In this document: one piece after another, positions 1 through 8,871 of the stretch | Layout of the letters: each line of letters opens with the position of its first letter | Numbering within the stretch: the first letter of the stretch is position 1 | Origin: Ventosimonas gracilis | GTDB lineage: Bacteria > Pseudomonadota > Gammaproteobacteria > Pseudomonadales > Pseudomonadaceae | Reading direction: 5' to 3' | NCBI RefSeq assembly: GCF_001580025.1 | Contig: NZ_LSZO01000044.1 | Span: forward strand, 1-51,392 | Length of the DNA stretch: 51,392 nt | The notes under the pieces: model-generated | What the model was told of the DNA's origin: nothing | Seen by the model: the letters and a program-made list of their open reading frames with translations, nothing else | Database searches by the model: none | Program-made: the position numbers and the translations under genes

Positions 1-2
1 TC

Positions 3-65
3 AATCATCGACATGAAAACATCTATCTGGCCTTGCTAAAATTACTGCGTGAACAGCCGCTTTGA
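3..65 (+). CDS. 3' end of an unidentified gene entering from the left
   Basis: An open frame runs from the window edge to a TGA at 63-65 and encodes a short amphipathic C-terminus ending in LLKLLREQPL. The composition (Leu, Lys, Arg and Glu spaced as in a helix) looks like the tail of a real protein, but only about 20 residues are visible and the family cannot be named. It would converge on the amidotransferase gene to its right. Chance is a serious alternative for so short a frame. Confidence 0.3.
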   Translation, partial: NHRHENIYLALLKLLREQPL

Positions 66-69
66 TCGC

Positions 70-88
70 GTTTGCTTCCTAAGACCCT
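70..88. repeat. 19-nt repeat, inverted copy at 51306-51324
   Basis: The 19 bases here (GTTTGCTTCCTAAGACCCT) occur exactly, in reverse complement, at 51306-51324 near the other end of the window. Both copies sit in short intergenic stretches beside a gene end. The sequence contains a small CTAAG/CTTAG dyad at 80-92. Function unknown; it may be the end of a dispersed repeat. Confidence 0.6.
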
Positions 89-103
89 TAGATAATGTGG
101 CTT

Positions 104-880
104 CTAAAAAACATTACCACTGCCAATACACTTGCCGCGCTGCCATAAATACCAATCCCCCGGTTGATTTAACTGCCACTTCTCATTGCAGGTTAAAGGC
201 TCAGTTGAAATCACCGTGACAATATCATCCGGTGTGGTTTGTGCTTTAAAGTCTACGGTTAAATCCATATCTTTAAGCTGTGCGCAGCCAAAGGGAGCGC
301 GGCGGGTGATTTGCGCGAGTTTTGTGCTGCAAAAGGTAAATAACCAATCGCCATTGCTGAGCAGGCAGTTAAATACGCCTTTTGTTTGATAGTGATCACA
401 GGCCGTCAATAAATCCGCCAGTAATGCTTGTGGCGCGGCAGGTTCGGGGAATTTTTGTCGCAGGCGGTTAAGCAAATCACAAAAGGCCGCTTCGCTGTCG
501 GTGTCACCAATCGGTTGGTAAAAACCAGGTTCGGGATAAAAATCCTTTAATTGTCCATTATGCGCAAAGCACCAATTGCGCCCCCAGAGTTCGCGCACAA
601 AGGGGTGTGTATTGGCGAGGCTAACTTGTCCGACATTGGCTTGGCGGATATGGCCGATGACCACTTCGCTTTTAATGGGATAACGCTGCACCATGCGGGC
701 AATTTCCGAATGCGCGCTGGCCGAGGGTTCTTGAAACAGGCGCAGTCCGCGCCCTTCATAAAAGGCAATGCCCCAGCCGTCCCGATGGGGTCCGCTGCCG
801 CCGCCGCGTTGGATTAAGCCACTGAAACTAAAAACAATATCGGTGGGCACATTGGCGCTCATGCCAAGCAGTTCGCACAT
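104..880 (-). CDS. yafJ: class II glutamine amidotransferase, YafJ-like
   Basis: This 258-residue protein belongs to the Ntn-type (class II) glutamine amidotransferases. Cys2 of the mature start (MCELLGM) is the expected nucleophile after removal of Met. The conserved RGG...HRDGWGIAFYEG and GHIRQAN...NTHPF segments follow, then an FAHNGQL motif, all typical of the stand-alone YafJ group (about 255 residues in E. coli). An upstream in-frame extension to 991 is rejected because the catalytic Cys must be residue 2. These enzymes carry only the glutaminase domain and their ammonia acceptor is unknown. The gene starts 10 bp after the end of the membrane-protein gene on the same strand, so the two may be co-transcribed. 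Confidence 0.88.
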   Translation of the reverse strand: MCELLGMSANVPTDIVFSFSGLIQRGGGSGPHRDGWGIAFYEGRGLRLFQEPSASAHSEIARMVQRYPIKSEVVIGHIRQANVGQVSLANTHPFVRELWGRNWCFAHNGQLKDFYPEPGFYQPIGDTDSEAAFCDLLNRLRQKFPEPAAPQALLADLLTACDHYQTKGVFNCLLSNGDWLFTFCSTKLAQITRRAPFGCAQLKDMDLTVDFKAQTTPDDIVTVISTEPLTCNEKWQLNQPGDWYLWQRGKCIGSGNVF

Positions 881-890
881 AAAAGATGCC

Positions 891-1346
891 TTACAGGTAC
901 GGCTCAATGCGGGAAAAGCGGCTTGCCGGTAGGGCGGGCTGCTTTTTATCGACCAATGTTGGGGAGCTTGGTTTTCTTGGCCTGCTGGCACGAGGAGATG
1001 CCGGTGATGCAGATGTAGTGAGCAGGTTGTGCCAGAACAGTCGCAGGAACACCCACAGCAGATACAGCGCTAAGGCGACCACTGCACTCAGTTGCAGATT
1101 GCGCAAGGCACTTTCGCTGTGCTCGCCCATTTTCAGTATGTCCAAAGCGACCACCGCCAGCGAAGGCGCAAGTAGTCCTTGCTCAATCAGCGCCGGGGTA
1201 AACAGCAGCACGCAAATGCCAAGGCGCAGCAATTCGCGCAGCGGTCGCCACATCCAAGCCGTTAAGCGAAAACAGACCAGCAGCAGGCCAAGCGCTGCTG
1301 CGATATAAACAGACCAAGCGAGCAGGTATTCCTGTTCATTCATCAT
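891..1346 (-). CDS. small integral membrane protein, unknown function
   Basis: A 151-residue protein with about four hydrophobic segments (near residues 9-27, 38-55, 60-72 and 86-106) and a basic, proline-rich cytoplasmic tail. Two ATG codons in tandem (1346 and 1343) could serve as start. I recognise no family motif. It lies directly upstream of the YafJ-like gene on the same strand and is probably transcribed with it. Length and topology resemble small uncharacterised inner-membrane proteins of Pseudomonadales. Confidence 0.6.
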   Translation of the reverse strand: MMNEQEYLLAWSVYIAAALGLLLVCFRLTAWMWRPLRELLRLGICVLLFTPALIEQGLLAPSLAVVALDILKMGEHSESALRNLQLSAVVALALYLLWVFLRLFWHNLLTTSASPASPRASRPRKPSSPTLVDKKQPALPASRFSRIEPYL

Positions 1347-1440
1347 GGGTCACTTACGTAAAAAATAAAGCCGCTATGATAGCGACTTTGCCCGTTGATA
1401 CAGGAGGTTTGCGCATGGTTTTGCGTAACGCTTTTATGCA

Positions 1441-1455
1441 CGGGAACAGACCCTA
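1441..1455. repeat. single arm of the CGGGAAYAGACCCT repeat
   Basis: CGGGAACAGACCCTA just upstream of acpH matches one arm of the palindrome at 36186-36220 (CGGGAATAGACCCTA) and, less closely, the terminal repeat at 32873-32895. No opposing arm is visible here, so this may be a remnant or a chance match. Confidence 0.4.
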
Positions 1456-1471
1456 AACAGGAGAACCTGCC

Positions 1472-2092
1472 TTGAACTGGCTGGCGCATTTGCATTTGGG
1501 CGGCAATGAACCCGAGCAACTGCTGGGCAGTCTGTACGGCGATTTTGTCAAAGGCGCTCTTAATGGGCGTTTTAGTCCGGGTATTGAGGCGGGCATTGCC
1601 TTGCACCGCGCGATTGACCAGTTGACGGACACGCATCCGCTGTTTGCCGTAAGCCGTGCGCGTTTTCCCGGCGAGCAGCGGCGGGTTGCCGGTATTTTGC
1701 TGGATTTGTTTTTTGACCACTGCCTTGCCCGTGACTGGTCGCAGTACAGCGCAGAACCTTTGCCGCGGTTTACTGCGCGGGTTTACCGGCTGTTGCGGCA
1801 AGCTGAATTGCCCGCACGGCTGAGGGTCATTGCGCCGCGCATGGCGGCACAGGACTGGCTTGGCAGCTACCGCGACTTTGCCGTACTGGAACGGGCGCTT
1901 GAGGATATGGCGCGGCGTTTGTCGCGCCCCGAACTGTTTCGAGGCGCTTTTTTGGCGCTTGAGCGGCTTTACCCGAAGTTGAGTGCGGACTTTGCTGAAG
2001 TCTATCCACAGCTTCAGGCGTTTGCCGCCAGGCAGGCCAATCAGCCAGCCAGCGCTCCGGCCTGCACCAAATCGAGCAGTGGCTGCGGATAA
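1472..2092 (+). CDS. acpH: acyl carrier protein phosphodiesterase (TTG start)
   Basis: AcpH removes the 4'-phosphopantetheine group from holo-acyl carrier protein. The 206-residue product has the family N-terminus MNWLAHLHLGG, then GSLYGDFVKG, HRAIDQLTDTHP and LDLFFDHCLARDW, whose Asp and His residues form the HD-like metal site. The start is TTG at 1472, supported by an AGGAG at 1459-1463 and by the match of the resulting N-terminus to the family. The last 52 bp overlap the end of nuoN, read in the opposite direction. The final residues (after about 190) are shared with that overlap and are probably unconstrained. Confidence 0.85.
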   Translation: MNWLAHLHLGGNEPEQLLGSLYGDFVKGALNGRFSPGIEAGIALHRAIDQLTDTHPLFAVSRARFPGEQRRVAGILLDLFFDHCLARDWSQYSAEPLPRFTARVYRLLRQAELPARLRVIAPRMAAQDWLGSYRDFAVLERALEDMARRLSRPELFRGAFLALERLYPKLSADFAEVYPQLQAFAARQANQPASAPACTKSSSGCG

Positions 2093-3507
2093 ACGCCCAG
2101 AATAAAGGCGAGCAGGGTGACGATCAGCAGCATAATGCCGCCCGCGTGGGTGCCCCAATGGAGCGGTGCGTCGTGGCGTTTTAGATTGGGCTCGACCAGA
2201 TAGAGCGCGACCATCACGCGCAGGTAATAGAACACGGCTATCCCGCTGCCGATAATCAGCGTCGCCAGCAGCCACCATTGCTTGGATTCCACGCCGCTCG
2301 CGATGACATAGAACTTGCCGATAAAGCCGGTGGTCAGCGGAATACCGGCCAAGGACAGCATCATCACGGTAAGCACGACGGTCAGCCAAGGCCTGCGCCA
2401 GAACAGGCCGCGGTATTCGTACAAGGCATCGGCATCACGACCGCTGTACGGGGTGGACATAAGCGTAATCACGCCGAATGCGCCGAGCGTAGTCATCACA
2501 TAGGTGGCGAGATACACGCCGACGGCTTCCACCGCCATTCCTGAACCGGCAATCAGCGCAATCAGCAGATAACCAAAATGGGCAATGGAGGAAAAGCCGA
2601 GCAGGCGTTTGAGATTATTTTGCATTAAGGCGGCAAGGTTGCCGACCAGGATGGAGGCGGCGGCAATCAGGCCAAGCAAAATGCCTAATGCGCCTTCGGT
2701 AGCGCCCGGAATCCATTGCAGTAAGCGCAGCAGCACGGCAAATACGGCCACTTTGCTGGCGGTAGCCAAAAAGGCGGCAACCGGTGCGGGAGCGCCTTCG
2801 TAGACATCCGCCGTCCATAGGTGAAAAGGCACTAGCGACAGCTTAAAGCCCAGTCCCACCAACATGAGTCCCAGACCAAGACGCGCCAGCAGGCTGTTGG
2901 TTTGTGCGAGGTGCTGGCCGATGCCGTAAAAGTCCATCTGCCCTAAATCGGCATACAGCAGCGCCATGCCGAACAGTAAAAAAGCGCTACCGGCGGCGGA
3001 AAGCACCATGTATTTGATGCCCGCTTCCAGTGAACGGCGATTAAAGAAGGCGTAGGCGACCATGCCGTAAACCGGCACGGATAACAGCTCAAGGCCAATA
3101 AAGAGGCTCGCCAGGTGTTGCGCGCTGACCAGCACCATGCCGCCCACGGCCGCGAGTAATAGCAGCAGATAGATTTCCTCGCGGTTACCGGGAAAGCCTC
3201 TGTCCTGTTGACGCTCGCCCATATAGGCGTGGCACAGGGTCACGCAGGCGAGCGTCGCTACCAGAATGAGGGTGCAGTAAAAATAGCTGAAGCGGTCAAG
3301 CCACAGCAGTTCCATAAACAGCTTGGGCGGTACGGAAAGCGCAGCGAGCATCGATAGCAACGCAAGGTTAAGGCCGATCACCGAAAGGATAAAGGTGCGC
3401 GTATGGTTGCGTCCGGCGGCAATGGCGAGCATGACTGCCAAGGCACTCAGGCTGGTGATCAAAATAGGAGATAGCGCCAGCGCGTCGTCAAAAGTAAAGG
3501 TTTGCAT
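2041..3507 (-). CDS. nuoN: NADH-quinone oxidoreductase subunit N
   Basis: NuoN is one of three antiporter-like membrane subunits of complex I that move protons. The 488-residue product starts MQTFTFDDALALSP at 3507; the upstream extension overlaps the end of nuoM and is not family-like. About 14 membrane helices are visible, with the conserved LASLFIGLELLSVPVYG block (essential Glu in a transmembrane helix), KLSLVPFHLWTADVYEGAPAPV and the LLGFSSIAHFGYLL segment with its Lys. It is the last gene of the operon, 7 bp after nuoM, and ends by convergent overlap with acpH. Confidence 0.96.
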   Translation of the reverse strand: MQTFTFDDALALSPILITSLSALAVMLAIAAGRNHTRTFILSVIGLNLALLSMLAALSVPPKLFMELLWLDRFSYFYCTLILVATLACVTLCHAYMGERQQDRGFPGNREEIYLLLLLAAVGGMVLVSAQHLASLFIGLELLSVPVYGMVAYAFFNRRSLEAGIKYMVLSAAGSAFLLFGMALLYADLGQMDFYGIGQHLAQTNSLLARLGLGLMLVGLGFKLSLVPFHLWTADVYEGAPAPVAAFLATASKVAVFAVLLRLLQWIPGATEGALGILLGLIAAASILVGNLAALMQNNLKRLLGFSSIAHFGYLLIALIAGSGMAVEAVGVYLATYVMTTLGAFGVITLMSTPYSGRDADALYEYRGLFWRRPWLTVVLTVMMLSLAGIPLTTGFIGKFYVIASGVESKQWWLLATLIIGSGIAVFYYLRVMVALYLVEPNLKRHDAPLHWGTHAGGIMLLIVTLLAFILGVYPQPLLDLVQAGALAG

Positions 3508-3514
3508 AAACTGT

Positions 3515-5038
3515 TTAGTCCCCGAGCGAATGGCTGGAAGCCGCTTCAAACCAGTGCTGTACGCCTTGCATGCTGGCGGCGCTGGTATCAAGTACCGGCT
3601 GCGGATACAGGCCAAGCGCAATTAAAAGCACGGCAAGACCCATCACCATGCAAAGCTCGCGTTTGCCAAGCCCTTTCAGCGGCTGGTCACTTTGCGCCGG
3701 GCCAAAATGGGCGCGGTGAATCATCGATAGTGCATACACCGACCCCAGCACCAAGCCGCTGGCTGCAATTGCCGTGACCCAAGGTGCAACGGGGAAGCTG
3801 CCCAGCAAAATCAAAAATTCGCCGATAAAGTTACCGGTGCCCGGCAGCCCCAACGCGGCGGCGGCAAAGAACAGGGAAAACGCCGGATGCCAGGCCAGTC
3901 GCGCCCAAATGCCGCCCATTTGGGTCATATCGCGGGTATGGATACGCTCGTAAAGCTGCCCGCAGAGGATAAACAGCGCCGCCGCCGACAGGCCGTGCGC
4001 GACCATCTGCACCACCGCGCCTTGCAGCGCCAAGAGGCTGCCGGAATAAATCGCAATCAGCACAAAGCCCATATGCGAGATGCTCGAATAAGCAACGAGG
4101 CGCTTGATGTCGCGTTGTGCAAAGGACAGCAGCGCGGCATAAACAATGGCAAAGACGCCAAGCCACATGGCGATCGGCGCAAATTCTGCCGAAGCATTAG
4201 GGAATAACGGCAAGGCAAAGCGCATCAGGCCGTAAGCGGCGGTTTTTAGCAAAATACCGGCCAAATCCACCGAACCTGCGGTAGGTGCTTGCGCGTGTGC
4301 ATCAGGCAACCAAGAGTGCAGCGGCACCACCGGAAACTTCACCGCAAAGGCGATAAAAAAGCCCAGCATCAGCAGGTATTCAGTACCCGCCGATAGCTCG
4401 GTCTCAAGCAGCGCTTGATAGGCAAAGGTTAAAACGCCGGTTTGTTGGTAGTGGATTAAAACCAGCGCCAAGATGGCGACCAGCATCACCAAACCGCTGG
4501 CCTGGGTGTAGATAAAAAACTTGGTCGCTGCGTTGATGCGGGTTTTGCCGCTGCTGCCGGAATGCCCCCAGAGCGCAATCAAAAAATACATGGGAACCAG
4601 CATCATTTCCCAAAAGAAGAAGAACAAAAACAAGTCAATCGCTAAAAATACGCCGACCACGCCGCCCAAAATCCACAACAGGTTTAGGTGGAAAAAGCCC
4701 ACGCGCCGCTGCACCTCGCTCCACGAACAAAGCACTGAGAGCACACCCAAAAGGCCGGTTAGCACCACCATCAGCACGGAAAGGCCATCGAGCGCCAGAT
4801 GAAAATCAATGCCAAAACGGCTAATCCAAGGCAGCCTGAACTCGCTCGCCCAACGCAGCTCGCCCGGTGCGGGCGCGAGTGAAAAATCCGCCGCCGCCCA
4901 CAGCCAAAGGCTAAGGAAAAACAGCAGCGCCATGCTGATTAAGGCAATCAAGCGCGGCAAGCGGTTGCCAAAGCGCTCGCCCTGCCAGCACAGCAGCCCG
5001 CCGATAAAGGGAATGAGAATAAGCCAGGGCAAAATCAT
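3515..5038 (-). CDS. nuoM: NADH-quinone oxidoreductase subunit M
   Basis: The second antiporter-like membrane subunit of complex I, 507 residues. The WEMMLVPMYFLIALWGH motif places the essential helix glutamate at residue 144, exactly as in E. coli. KFPVVPLHSWLPDAHAQAPTAGSV and the LVAYSSISHMGFVL segment follow. Start MILPWLILIPFIGG matches the family. A 98-bp spacer separates it from nuoL upstream, the largest gap between core subunits in the operon. Confidence 0.97.
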   Translation of the reverse strand: MILPWLILIPFIGGLLCWQGERFGNRLPRLIALISMALLFFLSLWLWAAADFSLAPAPGELRWASEFRLPWISRFGIDFHLALDGLSVLMVVLTGLLGVLSVLCSWSEVQRRVGFFHLNLLWILGGVVGVFLAIDLFLFFFFWEMMLVPMYFLIALWGHSGSSGKTRINAATKFFIYTQASGLVMLVAILALVLIHYQQTGVLTFAYQALLETELSAGTEYLLMLGFFIAFAVKFPVVPLHSWLPDAHAQAPTAGSVDLAGILLKTAAYGLMRFALPLFPNASAEFAPIAMWLGVFAIVYAALLSFAQRDIKRLVAYSSISHMGFVLIAIYSGSLLALQGAVVQMVAHGLSAAALFILCGQLYERIHTRDMTQMGGIWARLAWHPAFSLFFAAAALGLPGTGNFIGEFLILLGSFPVAPWVTAIAASGLVLGSVYALSMIHRAHFGPAQSDQPLKGLGKRELCMVMGLAVLLIALGLYPQPVLDTSAASMQGVQHWFEAASSHSLGD

Positions 5039-5136
5039 GGTGGTCTATCAGTCCGTAAAAAAAATCAGTGGGTTACAAAAATGCGGTTTGCGCCTGGTCT
5101 CGCCCTCTATCGCGCAAGCGGGCACCCTTAGCATCA

Positions 5137-6987
5137 TCACGGCAGTAGCACCAATACGGCCAAGAGAGCGATGGCACCGGCGGTCATGGCGGCGGCGTAC
5201 CAGCGCAGCTTGCCGTTTTGCGAAAGGCTGGCCGCTTGGTTAAGCCGTCGCGCCAGCTTGGGGATCACGCCAATGCCGCTATTGACCGGGTCGGCTCGCA
5301 GTCCGTAGCTGATGAAAAGGTAGGGTTTTACCAACAGCTTGTCGTACAGCCAGTCAAAACCAAAGGCGGCAAACCACCAGGCAGACAAAAAACGTCCGAG
5401 CGCACTTTGTGCGATTTTTTGCGAAAGATCAGGGCGCAGTAAAAATAGCAGCGCAGCCAGCACAATACCGGCGAGCGCAATGGATCCGGAGGTAATCTCC
5501 AGCGCGTGCTTGCCCGCCTGCAAACCCTGGCCGGGGCTTTGCGGCAGTACCTGCGCGAGCGGCGGGCTAATCAGTGCGCCAATAAAGGTCGATAAAACCA
5601 GCAGCGTGAGCAGTGGCAGTCCATGCGCCAATCCTTTGGGCGCGTGCGCGTCGGTTTTCGCCTGCCCGTGGAAGGCAATAAAAATTAACCGAAAGCTGTA
5701 GAGCGAGGTCATAAACGCGCCAAGCAAACCGGCATAGAGCAAGCTGCTGTGACCGCTGGCAAACGCCTCCCAGAGGATTTCATCCTTGGAGTAAAAGCCC
5801 GCAGTAAGCAACGGCAAGGCGGCCAGTGCGCAGCCGCCGACGATAAACGAGGCATAGGCGAGTGGTAATTTCTTCCACAGCCCGCCCATTTTGAAAATAT
5901 TTTGCTCATGATGGCAGGCGATAATCACTGAGCCTGAGGCCAAAAACAGTAGCGCTTTGAAAAACGCATGGGTCATCAGGTGGAAAATCGCCGCGCTCCA
6001 GCCGCCTACGCCGAGCGCCAAAAACATGTAGCCGAGTTGGCTCATGGTCGAATAAGCCAGAATGCGCTTGATGTCGGTCTGTACCAGCGCGGCAAATCCG
6101 GCCATGACCAAGGTGGCCGCGCCGACGATACCGACCAGCTCCAAGGTTTCCGGTGCCAAGCTAAACAGGCCGTGGCAGCGGGCAATCAAGTAAACCCCGG
6201 CAGTGACCATAGTCGCTGCGTGGATTAACGCAGAAACCGGCGTGGGGCCTGCCATGGCATCGGCCAGCCAGGTTTGCAGCGGCAGTTGCGCGGATTTGCC
6301 GACGGCACCGCCGAGCAGCATCAAGCAGGCGAGTTCAATCCAAAAATCGCCCGCGGCGAAGCGTTGCGGAGCGAGTATTAACAGTTGCTGGATATTGAGC
6401 GTGCCTAATTGGGCAAACAGAATAAACAGGCCAATCGCCATAAATACGTCACCGATACGGGTGACGATAAAGGCTTTCATCGCGGCATTGCCGTTTTTAC
6501 GTTCGCTGTAATAAAAGCCAATCAATAAATAAGAACAAAGCCCTACGCCTTCCCAGCCAAAATATAATAGCGGCAGGCTGTCACCCAATATCAGCAGCAG
6601 CATGCTAAAGATAAATAAATTGGTATAGGCAAAAAAGCGCGAGTAGCCGTTTTCACCGCGCATATACCAAGAGGCAAATAGATGAATTAAAAAGCCTACG
6701 CCGGTGACTACGCCGAGCAGCGTTAAAGATAATCCATCGAGATACAGGGTAATGCCCGGGGTAAAATCAGCGACGCTTACCCAGTTCCACAGATGCTGAA
6801 TAAATACGCCATTTTGCGGCGGATTTAAATTAAATTGGACAATAATCCAAAAGGCAAATAGCGCTGATAAGCCGACACTGCCCACGCCAATGACGGCGCT
6901 TAGCTTTTCTGATAAACGCCCACGAGAAAAGGCTAGTATTGCCCAGCCCAACAGCGGAAATAACAGGCATAAAAACAAAGTATTCAT
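5137..6987 (-). CDS. nuoL: NADH-quinone oxidoreductase subunit L
   Basis: The largest antiporter-like subunit of complex I (616 residues, usual length), carrying the lateral helix that ties the membrane arm together. Visible landmarks are [52 protein letters not shown] and the [13 protein letters not shown] segment with its buried Lys and His residues. The ATG overlaps the nuoK stop by 4 bp. The C-terminal long helix and last transmembrane helix are present (residues about 530-616). Confidence 0.97.
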   Translation of the reverse strand: MNTLFLCLLFPLLGWAILAFSRGRLSEKLSAVIGVGSVGLSALFAFWIIVQFNLNPPQNGVFIQHLWNWVSVADFTPGITLYLDGLSLTLLGVVTGVGFLIHLFASWYMRGENGYSRFFAYTNLFIFSMLLLILGDSLPLLYFGWEGVGLCSYLLIGFYYSERKNGNAAMKAFIVTRIGDVFMAIGLFILFAQLGTLNIQQLLILAPQRFAAGDFWIELACLMLLGGAVGKSAQLPLQTWLADAMAGPTPVSALIHAATMVTAGVYLIARCHGLFSLAPETLELVGIVGAATLVMAGFAALVQTDIKRILAYSTMSQLGYMFLALGVGGWSAAIFHLMTHAFFKALLFLASGSVIIACHHEQNIFKMGGLWKKLPLAYASFIVGGCALAALPLLTAGFYSKDEILWEAFASGHSSLLYAGLLGAFMTSLYSFRLIFIAFHGQAKTDAHAPKGLAHGLPLLTLLVLSTFIGALISPPLAQVLPQSPGQGLQAGKHALEITSGSIALAGIVLAALLFLLRPDLSQKIAQSALGRFLSAWWFAAFGFDWLYDKLLVKPYLFISYGLRADPVNSGIGVIPKLARRLNQAASLSQNGKLRWYAAAMTAGAIALLAVLVLLP

Positions 6988-7292
6988 CCGTGCATCTCGC
7001 TGGCCGCGTCAATATCCATGGTATGAAAACGGCGGTACAGTTGCAGTAATAGGGCAAGGCCAATGGAGGCTTCGGCGGCGGCCAAGGTTAATATTAAAAT
7101 AAACATCACTTGCCCATCTGCGGCTACCCAGCGACTGCCGGCAGCGACAAAAGCCAGTGCTGCCGCATTCATCATTACTTCAAGGCTCATCAGGATAAAT
7201 AGAATATTGCGGCGCATTAACAGCCCGCAAAGTCCCAAACAAAAGAGTATCGCCGAGAGCATCAGCGCGTGTTCCAGTGCTACGGCCTGCAT
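6984..7292 (-). CDS. nuoK: NADH-quinone oxidoreductase subunit K
   Basis: A 102-residue three-helix membrane subunit of the complex I proton-path region. It contains [16 protein letters not shown] with the conserved Glu in helix 2, and [20 protein letters not shown] with the second conserved Glu in helix 3. It starts one base after the nuoJ stop and overlaps nuoL by 4 bp. Confidence 0.97.
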   Translation of the reverse strand: MQAVALEHALMLSAILFCLGLCGLLMRRNILFILMSLEVMMNAAALAFVAAGSRWVAADGQVMFILILTLAAAEASIGLALLLQLYRRFHTMDIDAASEMHG

Positions 7293-7796
7293 TTATGACT
7301 CCTTGGCTTCTTGGCGACCCAAGTGGAAAGCCGCCACCAGCGCCGCCAATAGCAACAGCGCGGAAAGTTCCACGACCAATATAAATGGGCCAAATAAACT
7401 GATGCCAATGGCTTTGCCATCGACGGTTTCAAGTCCAATCGCCGTATTTTGGCCGGATACCAATAATACATAGAGTAATTCAGCCAGCAGCAATAAGGCC
7501 AAGATGGATGGGCCAATCCAGATTTGTGGGCGCAGCCATTTTTTTTCCTGCTGGAGCACTTGCGCACCTAAATTGAGCATCATTACCACAAATACAAACA
7601 GCACCATAATGGCACCGGCGTAAACGATAATTTCCAGCGCTCCGGCCAGTGGTGCACCCAGGCAGAAAAAACACATGGCCACGGCAATTAAGGAAATCAC
7701 CAAATACAGCAATGCATGCACCGGATTGCTGCCAGTAATGACCCTAAGCGTTGCAAATACCGCAGCACCGGCGGCCAAGTAAAAGGCTATCGGCAT
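7293..7796 (-). CDS. nuoJ: NADH-quinone oxidoreductase subunit J
   Basis: A 167-residue membrane subunit of complex I with five predicted helices and the conserved LEIIVYAGAIMVLFVFVVMMLNL stretch (residues about 53-76), whose helix 3 carries a pi-bulge in known structures. A strong AAAGGAGG lies upstream of the ATG. It follows the small acidic gene (7819-8010) by 22 bp instead of following nuoI directly as in other bacteria. Confidence 0.96.
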   Translation of the reverse strand: MPIAFYLAAGAAVFATLRVITGSNPVHALLYLVISLIAVAMCFFCLGAPLAGALEIIVYAGAIMVLFVFVVMMLNLGAQVLQQEKKWLRPQIWIGPSILALLLLAELLYVLLVSGQNTAIGLETVDGKAIGISLFGPFILVVELSALLLLAALVAAFHLGRQEAKES

Positions 7797-7818
7797 GGCT
7801 TTATTGCGCCTCCTTTAA

Positions 7819-8010
7819 TCATTTTTTGGCAGCCTCTTTAGCGGCAAGATAGTCGGCATGGCTTGCGCCCGGATGAGTGCGCAGAAATTCTTGCTCTTTC
7901 TTCTCGCGTTCTTCTTCTTCTTTATGCACATGCTTGGAATATTCCAGCCATTCGGCTTTATCTTCAAAGTCTTCTTCGCTAAAAAACAAGTCGTCTTTTT
8001 CGTCCGCCAT
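7819..8010 (-). CDS. small acidic protein inside the nuo operon, unknown
   Basis: A 63-residue, highly charged protein, starting MADEKDDLFFSEEDFEDKAE. It has an acidic N-terminal half, a Glu/Lys-rich probable helix (HKEEEEREKKEQEF) and a C-terminal HPGASHADYLAAKEAAKK. No membrane segment, no cysteine. AAGGAG lies 7 bp before the ATG. It sits 14 bp after the 92-residue gene and 22 bp before nuoJ, in the middle of the complex I operon. I recognise no family. An accessory subunit or assembly factor for complex I is an inference from position only. Confidence 0.75.
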   Translation of the reverse strand: MADEKDDLFFSEEDFEDKAEWLEYSKHVHKEEEEREKKEQEFLRTHPGASHADYLAAKEAAKK

Positions 8011-8024
8011 GATACTGCTCCTTT

Positions 8025-8303
8025 TTAATGGTTAATCTGGTTATAGTTGCCAGCCAACGTATTTAGAGTATTAACCGCTTGCTGGTTTATCTCGTTATCC
8101 TGCCAGCAATCAATTAAAAATTTTGGGTAAGTGGGGCGATAGAGTTTGGGGCTCATGCAAACCAGCATTTTATTCAGTTGAAAGTGTACCGATTTAAGTG
8201 TAGGGGTGGACAGCGGTGCGGGTTTTCCTGCGGCATGTTGGGCAAGCCACTGTTCCACCTGGGCAATAGTCTGTTTGATTTGCGGTTTTAGCATAATAAT
8301 CAT
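8025..8303 (-). CDS. 92-residue protein coupled to nuoI, unknown
   Basis: This gene starts with an ATGA overlap on the nuoI stop codon (8300-8303), the arrangement expected for translational coupling. An internal ATG at 8294 (MLKPQIKQ) is the alternative start. The product is soluble and mildly basic, with an N-terminal helix ([18 protein letters not shown]), a middle segment with two cysteines and several prolines ([20 protein letters not shown]), and an Asn-rich tail. No known domain is recognised. Position between nuoI (Fe-S subunit) and nuoJ suggests a lineage-specific complex I partner, but this is inference. Confidence 0.75.
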   Translation of the reverse strand: MIIMLKPQIKQTIAQVEQWLAQHAAGKPAPLSTPTLKSVHFQLNKMLVCMSPKLYRPTYPKFLIDCWQDNEINQQAVNTLNTLAGNYNQINH

Positions 8304-8860
8304 GGCAGCAGACCTTTTACATTAATCGGCTCGGCTTCGTTTTCTGCCGCGCCTTTGGCTTTGCCGGCAATTTCCATACCGGCAATACGGTAGAAGTTAT
8401 AATCTGGATTTTTACCGGTGCCGGAAATCAACAGATGCTCTTTTTCATAGACCAAGTCTTGGCGTTTATATTCGGCCATTTCAAAGTCGGGGGTTAATTG
8501 AATGGCGGTAGTTGGGCAGGCTTCTTCACACAGGCCACAAAAAATGCAGCGTGAAAAGTTAATGCGGAAAAACTCAGGAAACCAGCGCCCGTCGTCTTTT
8601 TCCGCTTTTTGCAGCGAGATGCAACCGACCGGGCAAGCGACTGCGCAGAGGTTACAGGCAACGCAGCGCTCTTCGCCGTCCGGGTCGCGGGTTAAGACAA
8701 TGCGCCCGCGATAACGCGGCGGCAAATAAACCGGCTCTTCCGGATATTGCAAAGTATCGCGCTTGCGAAAGCCGTGGCCGAAGATCATCACTACGCTGCG
8801 CAGTTGTGTATAAGTGCCGTGCAGTACGTGGATAATGTAGTTAATCAGTTGCTTGATCAT
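8300..8860 (-). CDS. nuoI: NADH-quinone oxidoreductase subunit I
   Basis: A 186-residue ferredoxin-like subunit holding two [4Fe-4S] clusters (N6a, N6b) that pass electrons toward NuoB. The two motifs are complete: Cys66/69/72/76 in [15 protein letters not shown] and Cys105/108/111/115 in [13 protein letters not shown]. The N-terminal amphipathic helix that anchors it to the membrane is present. 11 bp after nuoH; overlaps the next small gene by 4 bp. Confidence 0.97.
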   Translation of the reverse strand: MIKQLINYIIHVLHGTYTQLRSVVMIFGHGFRKRDTLQYPEEPVYLPPRYRGRIVLTRDPDGEERCVACNLCAVACPVGCISLQKAEKDDGRWFPEFFRINFSRCIFCGLCEEACPTTAIQLTPDFEMAEYKRQDLVYEKEHLLISGTGKNPDYNFYRIAGMEIAGKAKGAAENEAEPINVKGLLP

Positions 8861-8871
8861 GGTCTGTTCCT

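Noticed and set aside
1343-2389. A 348-codon frame on the minus strand across acpH
   Set aside because: Composition is Arg/Gln-rich and it lies antisense to acpH and in another frame of nuoN; both real genes have strong family motifs.
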